Shown here in pieces: positions 40,524-51,078 of a DNA stretch of 64,000 nt. Made by a program: the position numbers and the translations under genes. The stretch covers positions 248,001 to 312,000 of the forward strand of contig CANTAL010000137.1 in assembly GCA_947650365.1 (NCBI GenBank), written 5' to 3'. Positions within the stretch are counted from its first letter, which is position 1. Each line of letters opens with the position of its first letter. Below the pieces are notes generated by a model. It made no database searches, was not told the origin of the DNA, and was given only the letters and a program-made list of their open reading frames with translations. This stretch comes from Chamaelirium japonicum (taxonomy: Eukaryota > Streptophyta > Magnoliopsida > Liliales > Melanthiaceae).

Positions 40524-41215
40524 TAGAAGGCGGTCTTCTCTTGATCGTCGACGTGGAGAGGTATCTGGTTATACCCTGAATATCCATCCATGAAGGACAA
40601 GGACTGGAACCCGACAGCTGCGTCGACCAGCACGCCTATTCGCGGGAGGGGGAATCCGTCCTTCGGGCATGCTTTGTTAAGGTCGGAGAAATCGATGCAC
40701 ACTCTGACCGCTCCGCTCTTCTTGGGTACTGCCACGATGTTGGAGATCCACTCGGGGAAGTGCGCCTCGCGTATAAAGCCAGCTCGCTCTAGCTTGTCTA
40801 TCTCCGCCGCCACTGCAATGGACTTCGCAGCAGGTATGTGCCGAGCCTTCTGCTTGACAGGCGGGAATTCTTTCATGGTGTGCAGACGGTGACAGGCGAC
40901 CTCCGGGTCAATCCCTGGCATGTCCGCGAAGCTCCAGGCGAATACGTCACGGTATTCCCTGAGTATATCAGTCAAGGCCAGGACCTCACCCTTGGTTAGC
41001 GAGGTCCCGAGACTAACGATCCTCGGTTCGTCCTCGCTTCCAATATTGACTTCTTGTAGCGGCTCGGCAATGGGAAAACTTCCTCTCTGGGTCCCTGGTC
41101 GACGGCCTTTCTCCTTGAGCTCAAAATCCACGCCGCTCCCACCCGGGGGTGAAGTGGGGGATCTAAGCGAGGCGACCTCTCTCGGGCTTTGAGGGAGCCC
41201 ACCTGAGGTGGGCAT
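40524..41215 (-). pseudogene. Reverse transcriptase N-terminal part of the partial Tat element
   Basis: The stretch begins after the PR/RT boundary. It carries the connection YRDVFAWSFADMPGIDPEVA, the HRLHTMKEFPPVKQKARHI block, the RAGFIREAHFPEWISN block, VRVCIDFSDLNKACPKDGFP and SFMDGYSGYNQI. These are hallmarks of Tat-type RT up to palm motif A. The catalytic YxDD part is not present, because the sequence passes into the AT-rich array. Fossil copy. Confidence 0.9.
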
Positions 41216-41221
41216 TAATTG

Positions 41222-41870
41222 CTAGGAGGGCGCAGGCCTCTTGGCCTCAGCGACCTCAACGTCTGCGAGGTGAAAGACGTCTTGCTCGCACCTGGTAGCA
41301 GCGACCTGGTCTCCTCGAATTACCACGACCCCTCCGTTGGTGGGAAACTTGAGGGCCTGATGATTAGGCGAGGACACCGCCTTCATCTGCCTCAGCCAAG
41401 GTCGCCCTAGGATGGCATTGACAGCGGACTGCCCATCCACCACCGCGAAACGGACTTGACGCACCTCCGGGCCCACCGTTACGGTGAGGGTTATCTCCCC
41501 TGCCACCTTAGCGACCTCGCCCATAAAACCGGTGAGAGTGCCCGCTGAGGGAGACAAGTCAACTTGCCTCAACCCCATTCGCTGGAAGGCCGATAAGAAC
41601 AGAATATCTACGGTGCTTCCTGGGTCAATCAGGACCTGCCTTACTTCGATGTTCGCCATCATAAGCCGTATGACGAGGGGATCATTGTGGGGGGTAACGA
41701 CCCCGGCCATGTCCTCCTCCGAGAACCAAATAAAGTCTCGGGCTTCTACCCTTGGTGTTTGGAGCAGTACAGGGGTTAAAGAAACGGAGAATACCTTCTG
41801 AGCTCGCTCCATCTCTCTAACTCGCCTCCGAACCTCGTTGCTGGATTTTGGGCCGCTCAGGCGCCCGCCC
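41222..41870 (-). pseudogene. Protease region of the partial Tat element
   Basis: An aspartic-protease-like retropepsin region: FIWFSEEDMAGVVTPHNDPL leads into a conserved LVIRLMMANIEVRQVL strand and an active-site-like loop with VDILFLSAFQRMGL. ILGRPWLRQM near the C-terminal side matches the conserved ILGR block of retropepsins. It is followed by the PR/RT boundary described in the findings. Fossil copy. Confidence 0.8.
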
Positions 41871-41899
41871 ACTGATTGTGTGACAGACCGCCGACCCTC

Positions 41900-43730
41900 C
41901 CGGGGGCGGTGGAGGCAGGGCGGGCTCAGCGGGCCCCGAGCGATCTCCCTCCTGAGGAGCCCGTGCCGGTATCACCTCAAACCTCCTTGGAGGCGAAATA
42001 AACTGATCCAAATGGCCTTGAGCGACCAAGTCCTCGAGGTGGTTCTTCAGAGCCCGGCATCTGTTGGTGTGATGCCCGGGGCTGCGATGAAAGGCGCATC
42101 GCCGCGAATTGTCGGTTGAGCCGGGCTCCCCGACCTGCAGGGGGGGTGGATACTGAAAGAAAGGTTCATTCCAAATTTGGTGGAAGATTTGCCCTGGCGA
42201 GTGGGTTAACACGGTGAAATCCCGCTCCCCGGGTCCCGGAGGCAAGCGCCAGTTCGCCGGCCTCCCAGCGACCACCGGGGGGGCTTCCGCGGGCTGTACG
42301 GCAGGAGCTGCGGGTGGTCCGGGCAAAGGTGCCACCTGTGGCGCCTCCCGCCTCTCCACGACCTTAACGACGAGAGGTCGCAGAGCCGGAGGAGGTCGCT
42401 GCTCGACTGCCTTTCCCTTCCGGTCTAACACCGCATCTTCGAGCTTAATGTGCTGCTGGACAAGGGCGAATAGCTCGACGATCGTGCGGGGATCCTTGAT
42501 TACCATGGCGTCATGAAGCTTGCATCCCTCGGGGAGGGCGTTCCGGAACGCGCTCACCGTCGTGCGATCTCGGCCGACAGCGTCCTCCAGATCGAGGTAG
42601 GCGCTTCGGAAGCGCATCGCGAAGCTTCAAAGAGTTTCGCGGGCTCCCATGGACAAAGTGAAGAGGGACTCGATCCTCTTAGGAGGCTGTCTATTGCACC
42701 GGTACTGCTCCAGAAACAACCTGAAGAGAGTTGGGAAGTCTGGAATGGTGCCCGACGGCAATTTGTGGAACCAATTTAACATCGAGCCCGTTAAGCTGCT
42801 AGGGAAAGCCCGGCACAAAACATGATCTTGGTCCCGGAAGAATAACAGCTTCCGGTAAGCCAATAGGTGGTCGACTGGATCTTGCGATCCATCAAACAGT
42901 ACAAACTTAGGCGGGGTCCAATGGTGAGGGAAACCTCCTTGGTGCACCTCGCTTGTGAAGGGCGAGCTACCCCCGTGAGCGGCGAGGTCCTCCAGCAGGT
43001 CTACCGTCGCGTTAGGTCGCTGCCAGTGCCCGGGGAACACTCCCAGAGGTTGCTGCGCAGGTCCTAGGCGGTCGTGCACGCTTCCTCGGGGGAGGTTCGG
43101 ATCCGCCCCGCGGCGACTCTCGGGGGCTACCGCTCGGCGGCCTCCTCGCTGTTCGCCCGTGGATTCCTTCATCGTGGCGATTGGCCGGTGGGAGGCCGTT
43201 GCCTCTCGAGCTTCGGAAGGTATAGCCACCGCGGGCTCTTTCCCAGGTCGCCGATGGCGCAGGTTGCGATCCCGCTCTAGAGACCCTGCTTCCGACTCGT
43301 TAGAATCGGCGCTCCGACTACGGCGGCGAGGGATGGTCACCCGCGAGGTCGCCTGGTTGCTAGACCGCTGGGTTACTAGCTTCTGCAACCTCGTAAGTGG
43401 GGTTTCTGGCACCCCGCGCACGGCCGCTCTCTCGACCGGGGGTTCCGGACGGGAAACCTGTCGCGCCGGAACGGTCGTGGGCGGGCGCGATGCTGATGCT
43501 GGTGGTCGCACCGGAGACGCCGTCTTCGCCGGCCCAGACCGTCGGCTGGCCGTCGGAACCTGACGGAGCCGCGTCAGTTCCTCCATCATTGCCCGCTGGG
43601 TAGCCAGCATCTCCAATAGGAGCTGGTCACTGAGCGGGACGTGGGGCTGGGGGGTCTCAACAGGGGGTTCGCTACGCGCAGACCTCGCTCGGGTCCTCGG
43701 TCGTCGGCGTCCCCTTGTCGCCGGAGCCAT
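41900..43730 (-). pseudogene. Gag region of the partial Tat element
   Basis: Gag coding starts MAPATRGRRRP at about 43730. It has a basic, Pro/Arg-rich N-terminal half, and a capsid-like part with HHWTPPKFVLFDGSQDPVDHL, LNWFHKLP and RLFLEQY, which are typical retrotransposon Gag motifs. A zinc knuckle CAFHRSPGHHTNRC followed by RALKNHLEDL lies near 42035-42110. The last part is Pro-rich. The region is decayed and would not give intact Gag. Confidence 0.85.
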
Positions 43731-43800
43731 CTTTGGGTTACGAGAGCCTCCGGTGTTCAACCGTGTGGTCGTGGGCGTTCTCGCCGGAACCAGTGGAAAG

Positions 43801-43820
43801 ATCCCATAGACGGCGCCAAA
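43801..43820 (-). other. Primer-binding site of the partial Tat element
   Basis: Directly inside the LTR the minus strand reads TTTGGCGCCGTCTATGGGAT. This corresponds to the PBS of the larger element with one difference. TGGCGCCGTC-type sites are typical of plant Ty3/gypsy elements of this kind. Confidence 0.8.
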
Positions 43821-44958
43821 ATATTCGGGGGATTTTTCGCTGGTCCGAGCGGGCTACCTGCAAGACAAAGAAAAAGCATGAGAACGGCTGGCTCCCTTAG
43901 GAGCGCAGACCCTCCGACGCTCAAGTCAGTCTCAGGTGCACAACGGCGAGCTTTAGTGGACCAAAGTTGTATGGAAAGGGGTTTCGAACCTGTACTATGG
44001 AGCCTGGGGGTGAGCATTTATAGCAATCGGCGGCCTACCGTGGCCCGACACGTGGAGATTCTTCCAAAGCCTTCTAGACCCCTATGATCCGGCTCACGTG
44101 GGTCTCTGACAGTCCTTGGTACTCACGCCCTGACATTCTTTGTCGCCGAGCCTGCCAGGCGGTTTGAGTTGGGGAGAGCATCTTTCTTGTCACTGCCAGG
44201 TGGCTATTCTGGAATGTTCAAGTCTGGGAAGTCTCGAACTGATTTGAGCGGGCTTCCGTGGACCACGTTCGTCCACGTAGCTTCCATGGGGTTTCGACAC
44301 CTGGCATCCTTTCATACATTATGGGCGACCTTCGGTAGGAAGCCAAGACGAGCTCACCCTCCATTGCTCCGCCTTCTCTTCCACATCTATCAAGAGTCGG
44401 ACCTCGCGGGAGCGACCTCTTCGATAAACTGGGGATTTCTGGCGAGCTTGGGCGAGCTCCTGCGCGAGCTTGGGCGAGCTCCTGCGCGAGCTAGGGGCGT
44501 TTGTGGTGCCGGTATCTTCATTATGCATGACGGTCTAACTCCCGCTACCACTGCAAGCGAATTCTCGTGCGGGCTTGGCGAGCTCCTGCGCGAGCTTGGG
44601 TGAGCTCCTGCGCGAGCTAGGGGCGTTTGTGGTGCCGGTATCTTCGTTATGCATGACGGTCTAACTCCCGCTACCACTGCAAGCGAATTCTCGTGCGGGC
44701 TTGGCGAGCTCCTGGGCGAGCTCAGGCGAGCTCCTGGGCGAGCTTAGGCGAGCTCCAGCGAGCTTAGGCGAGCTCCTGGGCGAGCTTAGGCGAGCTCCTG
44801 GGCGAGCTCGGGCGAGCTCCAGCGAGCTTAGGCAAGCTCCTGAGAGTGCTCTTTTCCTAGGCCCCTTCAGCCCAATGTGGATCTCGCTCCTTGTCAAGGT
44901 GACTTGGTGAGCACGGGGGGGGGGCGAACTCCAGAGCAGATTTCAGCTACCCCTAACA
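43821..44958 (-). mobile_element. LTR of the partial Tat element
   Basis: This 1.14-kb LTR has a terminal TG on its outer side at 44958 and lies directly before the PBS on its inner side. A TATA box (TATAAAT on the minus strand, 44016-44022) and an upstream G-box-like CACGTG near 44051 form the core promoter. The U3 part holds a GAGCTCGCC-type minisatellite (about 44700-44850), a 126-bp tandem duplication (about 44450-44700), and a run of ten G at 44915-44924. It has one copy of the block that is duplicated in the larger element's LTR. Confidence 0.85.
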
Positions 44959-47001
44959 GATCGTACGAATGAATTAGAATGGATCGTATGAATGAATTAG
45001 AATGGATCGTGCGAAAGAATTAGAATGCATTGTATGAATGAATTAGAATGGACCGTATGAATGAATTAGAATGGATCGTGTGAATGAATTCGAATGGATC
45101 GCACGAATGAATTAGAACTGATCGTACGAATGAATTAGAATGGATACATTCGTACGAATGAATTAGAATGAATTAGAATGGATCGGACGAATGAATTAGA
45201 ATGGATCGTACGAATGAATTAGAATGGATCAAATGAATGAATTAGAATGGTTACATTCATGCGAATGAATTAGAATGGATCGTACGAATGGATTAGAATG
45301 GATCGTACGAATGGATTAGAATGGATACATTCGTGCGAATGAATTAGAATGGATCATACGAATGAGTAAGAATGGATCGTACGAATGAAATAGAATGGAT
45401 TGTACGAATGAATTAGAATGGATCGTGTGAATGAATTTGAATCGATCGTACAAATGAATTAGAATGGATCGTGCTAATGAATTAGAATTGATCGTACGAA
45501 TGAAATAGAATGGATTGTACGAATGATTTAGAATGGATCGTACGAATGAATTAGAATGGATCGTACGAATGATTTAGAATGGATACATTCGTGCGAATGA
45601 ATTAGAATGGATCATACGAATGAGTAAGAATGGATCGTACGAATAAAATAGAATGGATTGTACGAATGAATTAGAATGGATTCGTACGAATGAATTAGAA
45701 TCGATACATTCGTGCAATCCATTCTAATTCATTCATACGATCTATTCTAATTCATTCATATAATCCATTCTAATTCTTTCACACGATCCATTCTAATTCA
45801 TTCGTACGATCCATTCTAATTCATTCGCACAATCCATTCTATTTCATTCGTACGATCCATTCTTACTCATTGGTACGATCCATTCTAATTCATTCGTACG
45901 AATGTATCCATTCTAATTCATTCGTACGAATCCATTCTAATTCATTCGTACGATCATGCTAATTCATTCGCACGATCCATTCTAATTCATTCGTACGATC
46001 CATTCTAATTCATTCGCACAATCTATAATAACTCATTCATACGATCTATTCTAATTCATTCGTACGATCGTACGAATGAATTAGAATGGATCGTACGGAA
46101 TGAATTAGAATGGATTGTATGAATGAATTAGAATAGATACATTCGTGCGAATGAATTAGAATGGATCATACGAATGAGTAAGAATGGATCGTACGAATGA
46201 AATAGAATGGATTGTAGGAATGAATTAGAATGGATCGTACAAATGAATTAGAATGGATCGTACGAATGAATTAGAATGGATCATATGAATGAGTAAGAAT
46301 GGATCGTACAAATGAAATAGAATGGATTGTACGAATGAATTAGAATGGATCATACGAATGAATTAGAATGGATCGTGTGAAAGAATTAGAATGCATTGTA
46401 TGAATGAATTAGAATGGATCGTATGAATGAATTAGAATGGATCGTGCGAATGAATTCGAATGGATCGCATGATCCATTCGAATAGAATGGATCGTATGAA
46501 CGAATTAGAATGGATCGGGCGAATGAATTAGAATGGATTGTAGGAATGAATTAGAATGGATCGTTTGAATGAATTAGAATGGATCGTATGAATGAATTAG
46601 AATGGATCGTGCGAATGAATTAGAATGGATCGTACGAATGAATTAGAATGGATCGTACGAATGAATTAGAATGGATAATACGAATGAGTAAGAATTGATC
46701 GTACGAATGAAATTGAATGGATTGTACGAATGAATTAGAATGGATTGTATGAATGAATTAGAATGGATCGTACGAATGAATTAGAATGGATCGTATGAGT
46801 GAATTAGAATGGATACGAAGGAATTAGAATGGATCGTACGAAGGAATTAGAATGGATCATACGAATGAAATAGAATGGATCGTACGAAGGAATTAGAATG
46901 GATCGTACGAAGGAATTAGAATGGATCGTACGAATGAATTAGAATGGATATATTCATGCAAATGAGTTAGAATGGATCGTATGAATGAATTAGAATGGAT
47001 C
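44959..47001. repeat. 23/28-bp satellite segment between the two Tat elements
   Basis: This holds the same units as the 1-28817 array. Orientation is mainly plus from 44959 to about 45715, minus to about 46070, then plus to 47001. The GAGTAAG and GAAATAG variant units recur near 45360, 45610, 46160 and 46280. The last unit is interrupted by the Tat insertion at 47006/47007. No gene is seen. Confidence 0.95.
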
Positions 47002-47006
47002 GTATG
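47002..47006. repeat. Left target-site duplication GTATG
   Basis: GTATG directly before the LTR is repeated exactly at 60173-60177 after the other LTR. Five base pairs is the usual length for Ty3/gypsy integrases. Removing the element and one copy would leave a normal satellite unit (…GGATCGTATGAGTGAATT…). Confidence 0.92.
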
Positions 47007-47040
47007 TGTTGGGGGTAGCTGAAATCTGCCCTGGAGTTCG

Positions 47041-47071
<31 letters not shown>

Positions 47072-48393
47072 TGCTCACCAAATCACAATGACAGGGAGCG
47101 AGATCCACATTGGGCTGAAGGGGCCTAGGCCAAGGGCACTCATGCAGGAGCTCGCCCAAGATCGCGCAGGAGCTCGCCCAAGTTCGCCTTTGCCTATGGA
47201 TCTCATAGACCCTAGGTTTCCAAGGGGTGGGGAACTCGCCCAGGAGCCCGCCTAAGCTCGCTCGGGAGCTCGCCAAGCTCGCCCCGGAGCTCGCCCAGGA
47301 GCCCGCCTAAGCTCGCTCAGGAGCTCGCCAAGCTCGCCCCGGAGCTCGCCCAGGAGCCCGCCTAAGCTCGCTCAGGAGCTCGCCAAGCTCGCCCCGGAGC
47401 TCGCCTAAGCTCGCCCAGGAGCTCGCCAAGCCCGTGCGAGAACTCGCTTGCAGTGGTAGCGGGAGTTAGACTGTCATGCATAACAAAGACATCGGCACCG
47501 CAAACGCACCTAGCTCATGCAGGAGGTCGCCCCTAGCTCATGCAGGAGCTCACCCAAGTTCGCCTTTGCCTGCGGATCTCATAGACCCCAGGATTCCAAG
47601 GGGTGGGGAACTCGCCCTTCCCCCCCCATGCTAACCAAGTCACCTTGACAGGGAGCGAGCTCCACATTGGGCCGAAGGTGCTTTAGGCAAAAAGCTCGAT
47701 CAGGAGCTCGCCCAAGCACGCTCAAGAGCTCGTCAAGCTCGTTCAGGAGCCCGCCTAAGCTCTCTTAGGAGCTCGCCCAAACGCGCCCAGGAGTTCGCCA
47801 AGCTCGTTCAGGAGCTCGCCTAAGCTCTCTCATGAGCTCGCCTAAGCTCTCTCAGGAGCTCGCCCAAGCTCGCCCCGACCCCTGTTTATCGAAGAGGTTG
47901 CCCCCGCGAGGTCCGACTCTTGATAAATATGGGCGAAAGGACGGAGCAGTGCCGGGCGAGCTGGCCTTTGCTTCCTCCCTGAGATCGCCCAGACTCGAAC
48001 ATTCCAGAATAGACAGCTGGCAGCAACAAGAAAGATGCCCTCCCCCACTCAAACCGCCTGGCAGGCTTGACGACAGAATGTCAGGGCGCGAGTACCAAGG
48101 ACTGTCAGACCCACGCGAGCCAGAACGTGGGGGTCTAGAAGGCCCTGGAAGAATCTCCACGTGTCGGGCCACGGTAGGTCGCCGATTGCTATAAATGCTC
48201 ACCCCCAGGCTCCATAGTACAGGCTCAAAATCCTTTTCCCTACCACTTTGGTATACAACAGCTCGCCGTTGTGCCACCGTGACTGACTTGAGCGTCGGAG
48301 GGTCTGCGCTCCTAAGGGAGCCAGCTGTTCTCACGTTCTCTTTTCTTTGTCTTGCAGGCAGCCCGCACGGACCAGCGAAAATTCCCCCAAACA
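47007..48393 (+). mobile_element. 5' LTR of the Tat element
   Basis: The 1387-bp LTR begins TGTTGGGGG and ends CCCAAACA just before the PBS. U3 contains a run of 30 C (47041-47070). It also has several GAGCTCGCC minisatellite blocks (about 47140-47420 and 47690-47880) and an internally duplicated module (GCCTTTGCC...GGAACTCGCC at about 47186 and 47551, GCTCACC/GCTAACC...GAAGG at about 47072 and 47631). The core promoter is a G-box CACGTGTC at 48158-48165 and TATAAAT at 48190-48196, so transcription should start near 48220. Neither strand carries a convincing ORF here. Confidence 0.92.
48190..48196 (+). promoter_or_regulatory. LTR core promoter TATA box
   Basis: TATAAAT lies 25 bp downstream of a G-box CACGTGTC (48158-48165). 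The same pair is kept in the 3' LTR (TATA at 59969-59975) and in the partial element's LTR. Conservation across three LTRs supports the assignment. Confidence 0.8.
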
Positions 48394-48412
48394 TTTGGCG
48401 CCGTCTGTGGGA
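48394..48412 (+). other. Primer-binding site
   Basis: TTTGGCGCCGTCTGTGGGA begins right after the LTR end. This is the minus-strand priming site, where a host tRNA would pair. The matching tRNA was not determined. The partial element has the same site with one difference. Confidence 0.85.
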
Positions 48413-48483
48413 TCTTTGACTGGTTCCTGCGAGAACGCCCACGACCACGCGGTTGAGCGCCGTTGGCTCTCGTAACCCCAAAG

Positions 48484-50175
48484 ATGGCTCCGGCGATAAG
48501 GGGATGCAGGCGACCGAGAACCCGTGCGAGATCTGCGCGCAGCGAGCCTCCTATTGAGACCCCTCAGCCCCAAGTCCCGCTCATTGACCAACTCTTATTG
48601 GAGATGTTGGCCACCCAGCGGGCCATGATGGAGGAACTGACGTGATTGCGTCAGGCTCCGGCGGCCAGCCGATGGTCTGGGCCGGCGAAGACGGCGTCTC
48701 CGGTGCGACCACCGGCGTCAACATTGTGCCCGCCCGCGACCGCTCCGGCGCGGCAGGTTTCCCATCCGGAACCCCCAGTCAGAAGAGCGGCCATGCGCGG
48801 GGTGCCGGAAACCCCGCTCACGAGGTTGCAGAAGCTAGTAACCCAGCGGTCTAGCAACCAGGCGACCTCGCGCGTGACCATCCCTTGCCGCCGTAGCCGG
48901 AGCGTCGATTCTGACGGGTCGGAGGCAAGGTCTCTAGAGCGGGATCGCAACCCGCGTCATCGGCGACGAGGGAAAGAGCCCGCGGTGGCTATACCTTCCG
49001 AAGCTCACGAGGCAACGGCCTCCCACAGACCAACTGACGCGCTGAAGGAATCCACGGGCGGACAGCAAGGAGGCCGCCGAGCGGTAGCCCCCGAGGGTCA
49101 CCGCGGGGTGGGTCCGACCTTGGCACGAGGGAGCGTACAAGACCGCCTAGGACCTGCGCAGCCGCCTCTGGGAGTTCTCCCCGGGCACTGGCAGCGATCT
49201 AGTGCACCAGTAGATTTACTGGAAGACCTCGCCGCCCATGGAGGTAGCTCGCCTTTCACCAGCGAGGTTCACCAAGGGGGTTTTCCGCACCACTGGACCC
49301 CCCTGAAGTTTGTATTGTTCGACGGGTCGCAGGATCCCATGGACCACCTCTTGGCCTACAGAAAGCTTCTGTTTTTTCGGGACCAAGACCACGTCTTGTG
49401 CCGAGCATTCCCGAGCAGTTTGACCAGCTCGGCATTGAACTGGTTCCACAAGTTGCCGCCCGGCATGATCCCCGACTTTCCAACTCTCTCTAGGCTATTC
49501 CTGGAGCAGTATCGCTGCAATAGGCAGCCCCCGAAGAGAATCGAGTCTCTGTTTACCTTAGCCATGGGAGCTCGCGAGACGCTCCGGTGCTTCGCAACGC
49601 GATTCCGAAGCGCCTACCTTGCTCTGGAAGACGCGGCGGGCCAAGATCGTACCGTGGTGAGTACTTTCAGAAGCGCCCTCCCCGAGGGGGGCAAGCTTCA
49701 TGACGCTCTAGTGATCAAAGATCCTCGCACGATGGTTGAACTATTTGCCCTGGTCCAGCAACACATCAAGCTCGAAGACGCTGTGTTAGACCGGAAGGGA
49801 AAGGCAGTCGAGCAGCGACCTCCTCCGGCCCTGCGACCACTTGTCGTCAAGGCCGTGGAGAGGAGGGAGGTGCCACTGGCGGTGCCTTTACCCGGACCGC
49901 CCGCAGCTCCTACTGTACAGCCCGCTGAAGCCCCTGCGGTGGTCGCTGGAAGGCCGGCGAACTAGCGCCTGCCTCCGGGACCCGAGGAGTGGGACTTCAC
50001 CGTACTAACCCATTCACCAGGGCAAATCTTTCATCAGATTCGAAATGAACCTTTCTTCCAGTACCCGCCACCCCTGCAGGTCGGAGAGCCCGGCTCTACC
50101 GACAACTCGCGGCGGTGTGCTTTTCATCGAAGCCCGGGGCATCACACTAACAGATGCCGGGCTCTGAAGAACCAC
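48484..50175 (+). pseudogene. Gag region of the Tat element
   Basis: Coding starts MAPAIRGCRRPR at 48484, shortly after the PBS. The N-terminal part is basic and rich in Pro, Ser and Arg. The capsid-like part has HHWTPLKFVLFDGSQDPMDH, LNWFHKLPPG, RLFLEQYRCNRQPPKRI and RCFATRFRSAYLALED. A zinc knuckle with CAFHRSPGHHTNRC lies near 50117-50160. Domain order and motifs match the minus-strand copy. It contains interruptions and is a fossil. Confidence 0.88.
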
Positions 50176-50988
50176 TTGGAGGATTTGGTCGCTTTGGGGC
50201 ACTTGAGCCAGTTCATCTCTCCCCCGAGGAGATTCGAGGTGGTACCAGAACGAGCCCCTCGGGAGGGAGATCGCCCAGGAGTCGCGGAGCCCGCCTTACC
50301 TCCGCCTCCCCCGGGGGGACCGGCGATCTGCCATACCATTAGCGGGCGACTGAGCGGCCCGAGATCCAGTAACGAAGCCCGCCGACGAGTTAGGGAGATG
50401 GAGCGGGCACAGAAGGTATTTTTCGTCTCGCTAACTCCTACTCTACTTCAAGCACCAAGGGTGGAAGCCCGCAATTTTCTCTGGTTTTCGGAAGATGACA
50501 TGACTGGGGTCGTTACGCCCCACAATGACCCCCTCGTCATACGCCTGATGATGGCTAACATCGAGGTGAGGCGAGCTCTGGTTGATTCGGGGAGCGCTGT
50601 TGACATCCTTTTTCTGTCGGCCTACCTGCGAATGGGGTTGAGACTTGCCGACCTGTCTCCCTCGACGAGCTCTCTCAGTGGATTCACCGGCGAGGTCGCC
50701 AAAGTGGCAGGAGAGATAACCCTTACTGTGACCGCAGGCCCGGAGGCTCGCCAAGTTTGCTTCGCGGTAGTGGACGAAAGTTCCGCATTTAATGCCATCC
50801 TTGGGCGACCTTGGCTAAGGCAAATGAATGCGGTATCTTCACCCAACTATCAGGCCCTCAAATTCCCGACCACGAGCGGGGTCGTAGTTATTCGGGGTGA
50901 TCAGGTAGCCGCTACCCGATGCGAGCAGGATGTTCTTCACCTCATGGACATGGAGGTCGCCGAGGCCAAGAGGCTCGCGCCCTCCTAG
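50176..50988 (+). pseudogene. Protease region of the Tat element
   Basis: A Pro-rich linker leads into a retropepsin-like domain: WFSEDDMTGVVTPHNDPL, ANIEVRRALVDSGSAVDILF with the aspartic protease Asp-Ser-Gly active site (about 50581-50590), and AILGRPWLRQM near 50790-50825. In an active element it would cleave the Gag-Pol precursor. It ends at the PR/RT boundary shared with the partial element. Confidence 0.88.
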
Positions 50989-51078
50989 CAATTACCGCCC
51001 GCTACGAGCGAGCTACTGGGGAGCCCACTGGGGGCCTCCTCACTTAAGTCTCCTACTCCATCCCCGGGTGGGAGCGGT

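Larger units (their letters stand above)
40524..44958 (-). mobile_element. Partial Ty3/gypsy element, Tat lineage (fossil, minus strand)
   Basis: Read on the minus strand this is LTR (44958-43821), PBS (43820-43801), gag, protease, and the N-terminal part of reverse transcriptase. It then abuts the AT-rich array near 40524. It resembles the 47007-60172 element throughout, at roughly nine of ten bases by eye, and lies in the opposite orientation. The rest of pol and the second LTR are not present. The LTR starts TGTTAGGGG at 44958, directly against the satellite. It is broken, with a few coding interruptions besides the missing half. With one LTR only, no LTR-pair age can be given. Confidence 0.9.

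Noticed and set aside
40590-44087. Plus-strand open frames across the minus-strand Tat fragment
   Set aside because: They are shadows of GC-rich gag, PR and RT coding on the other strand and have no domain of their own.
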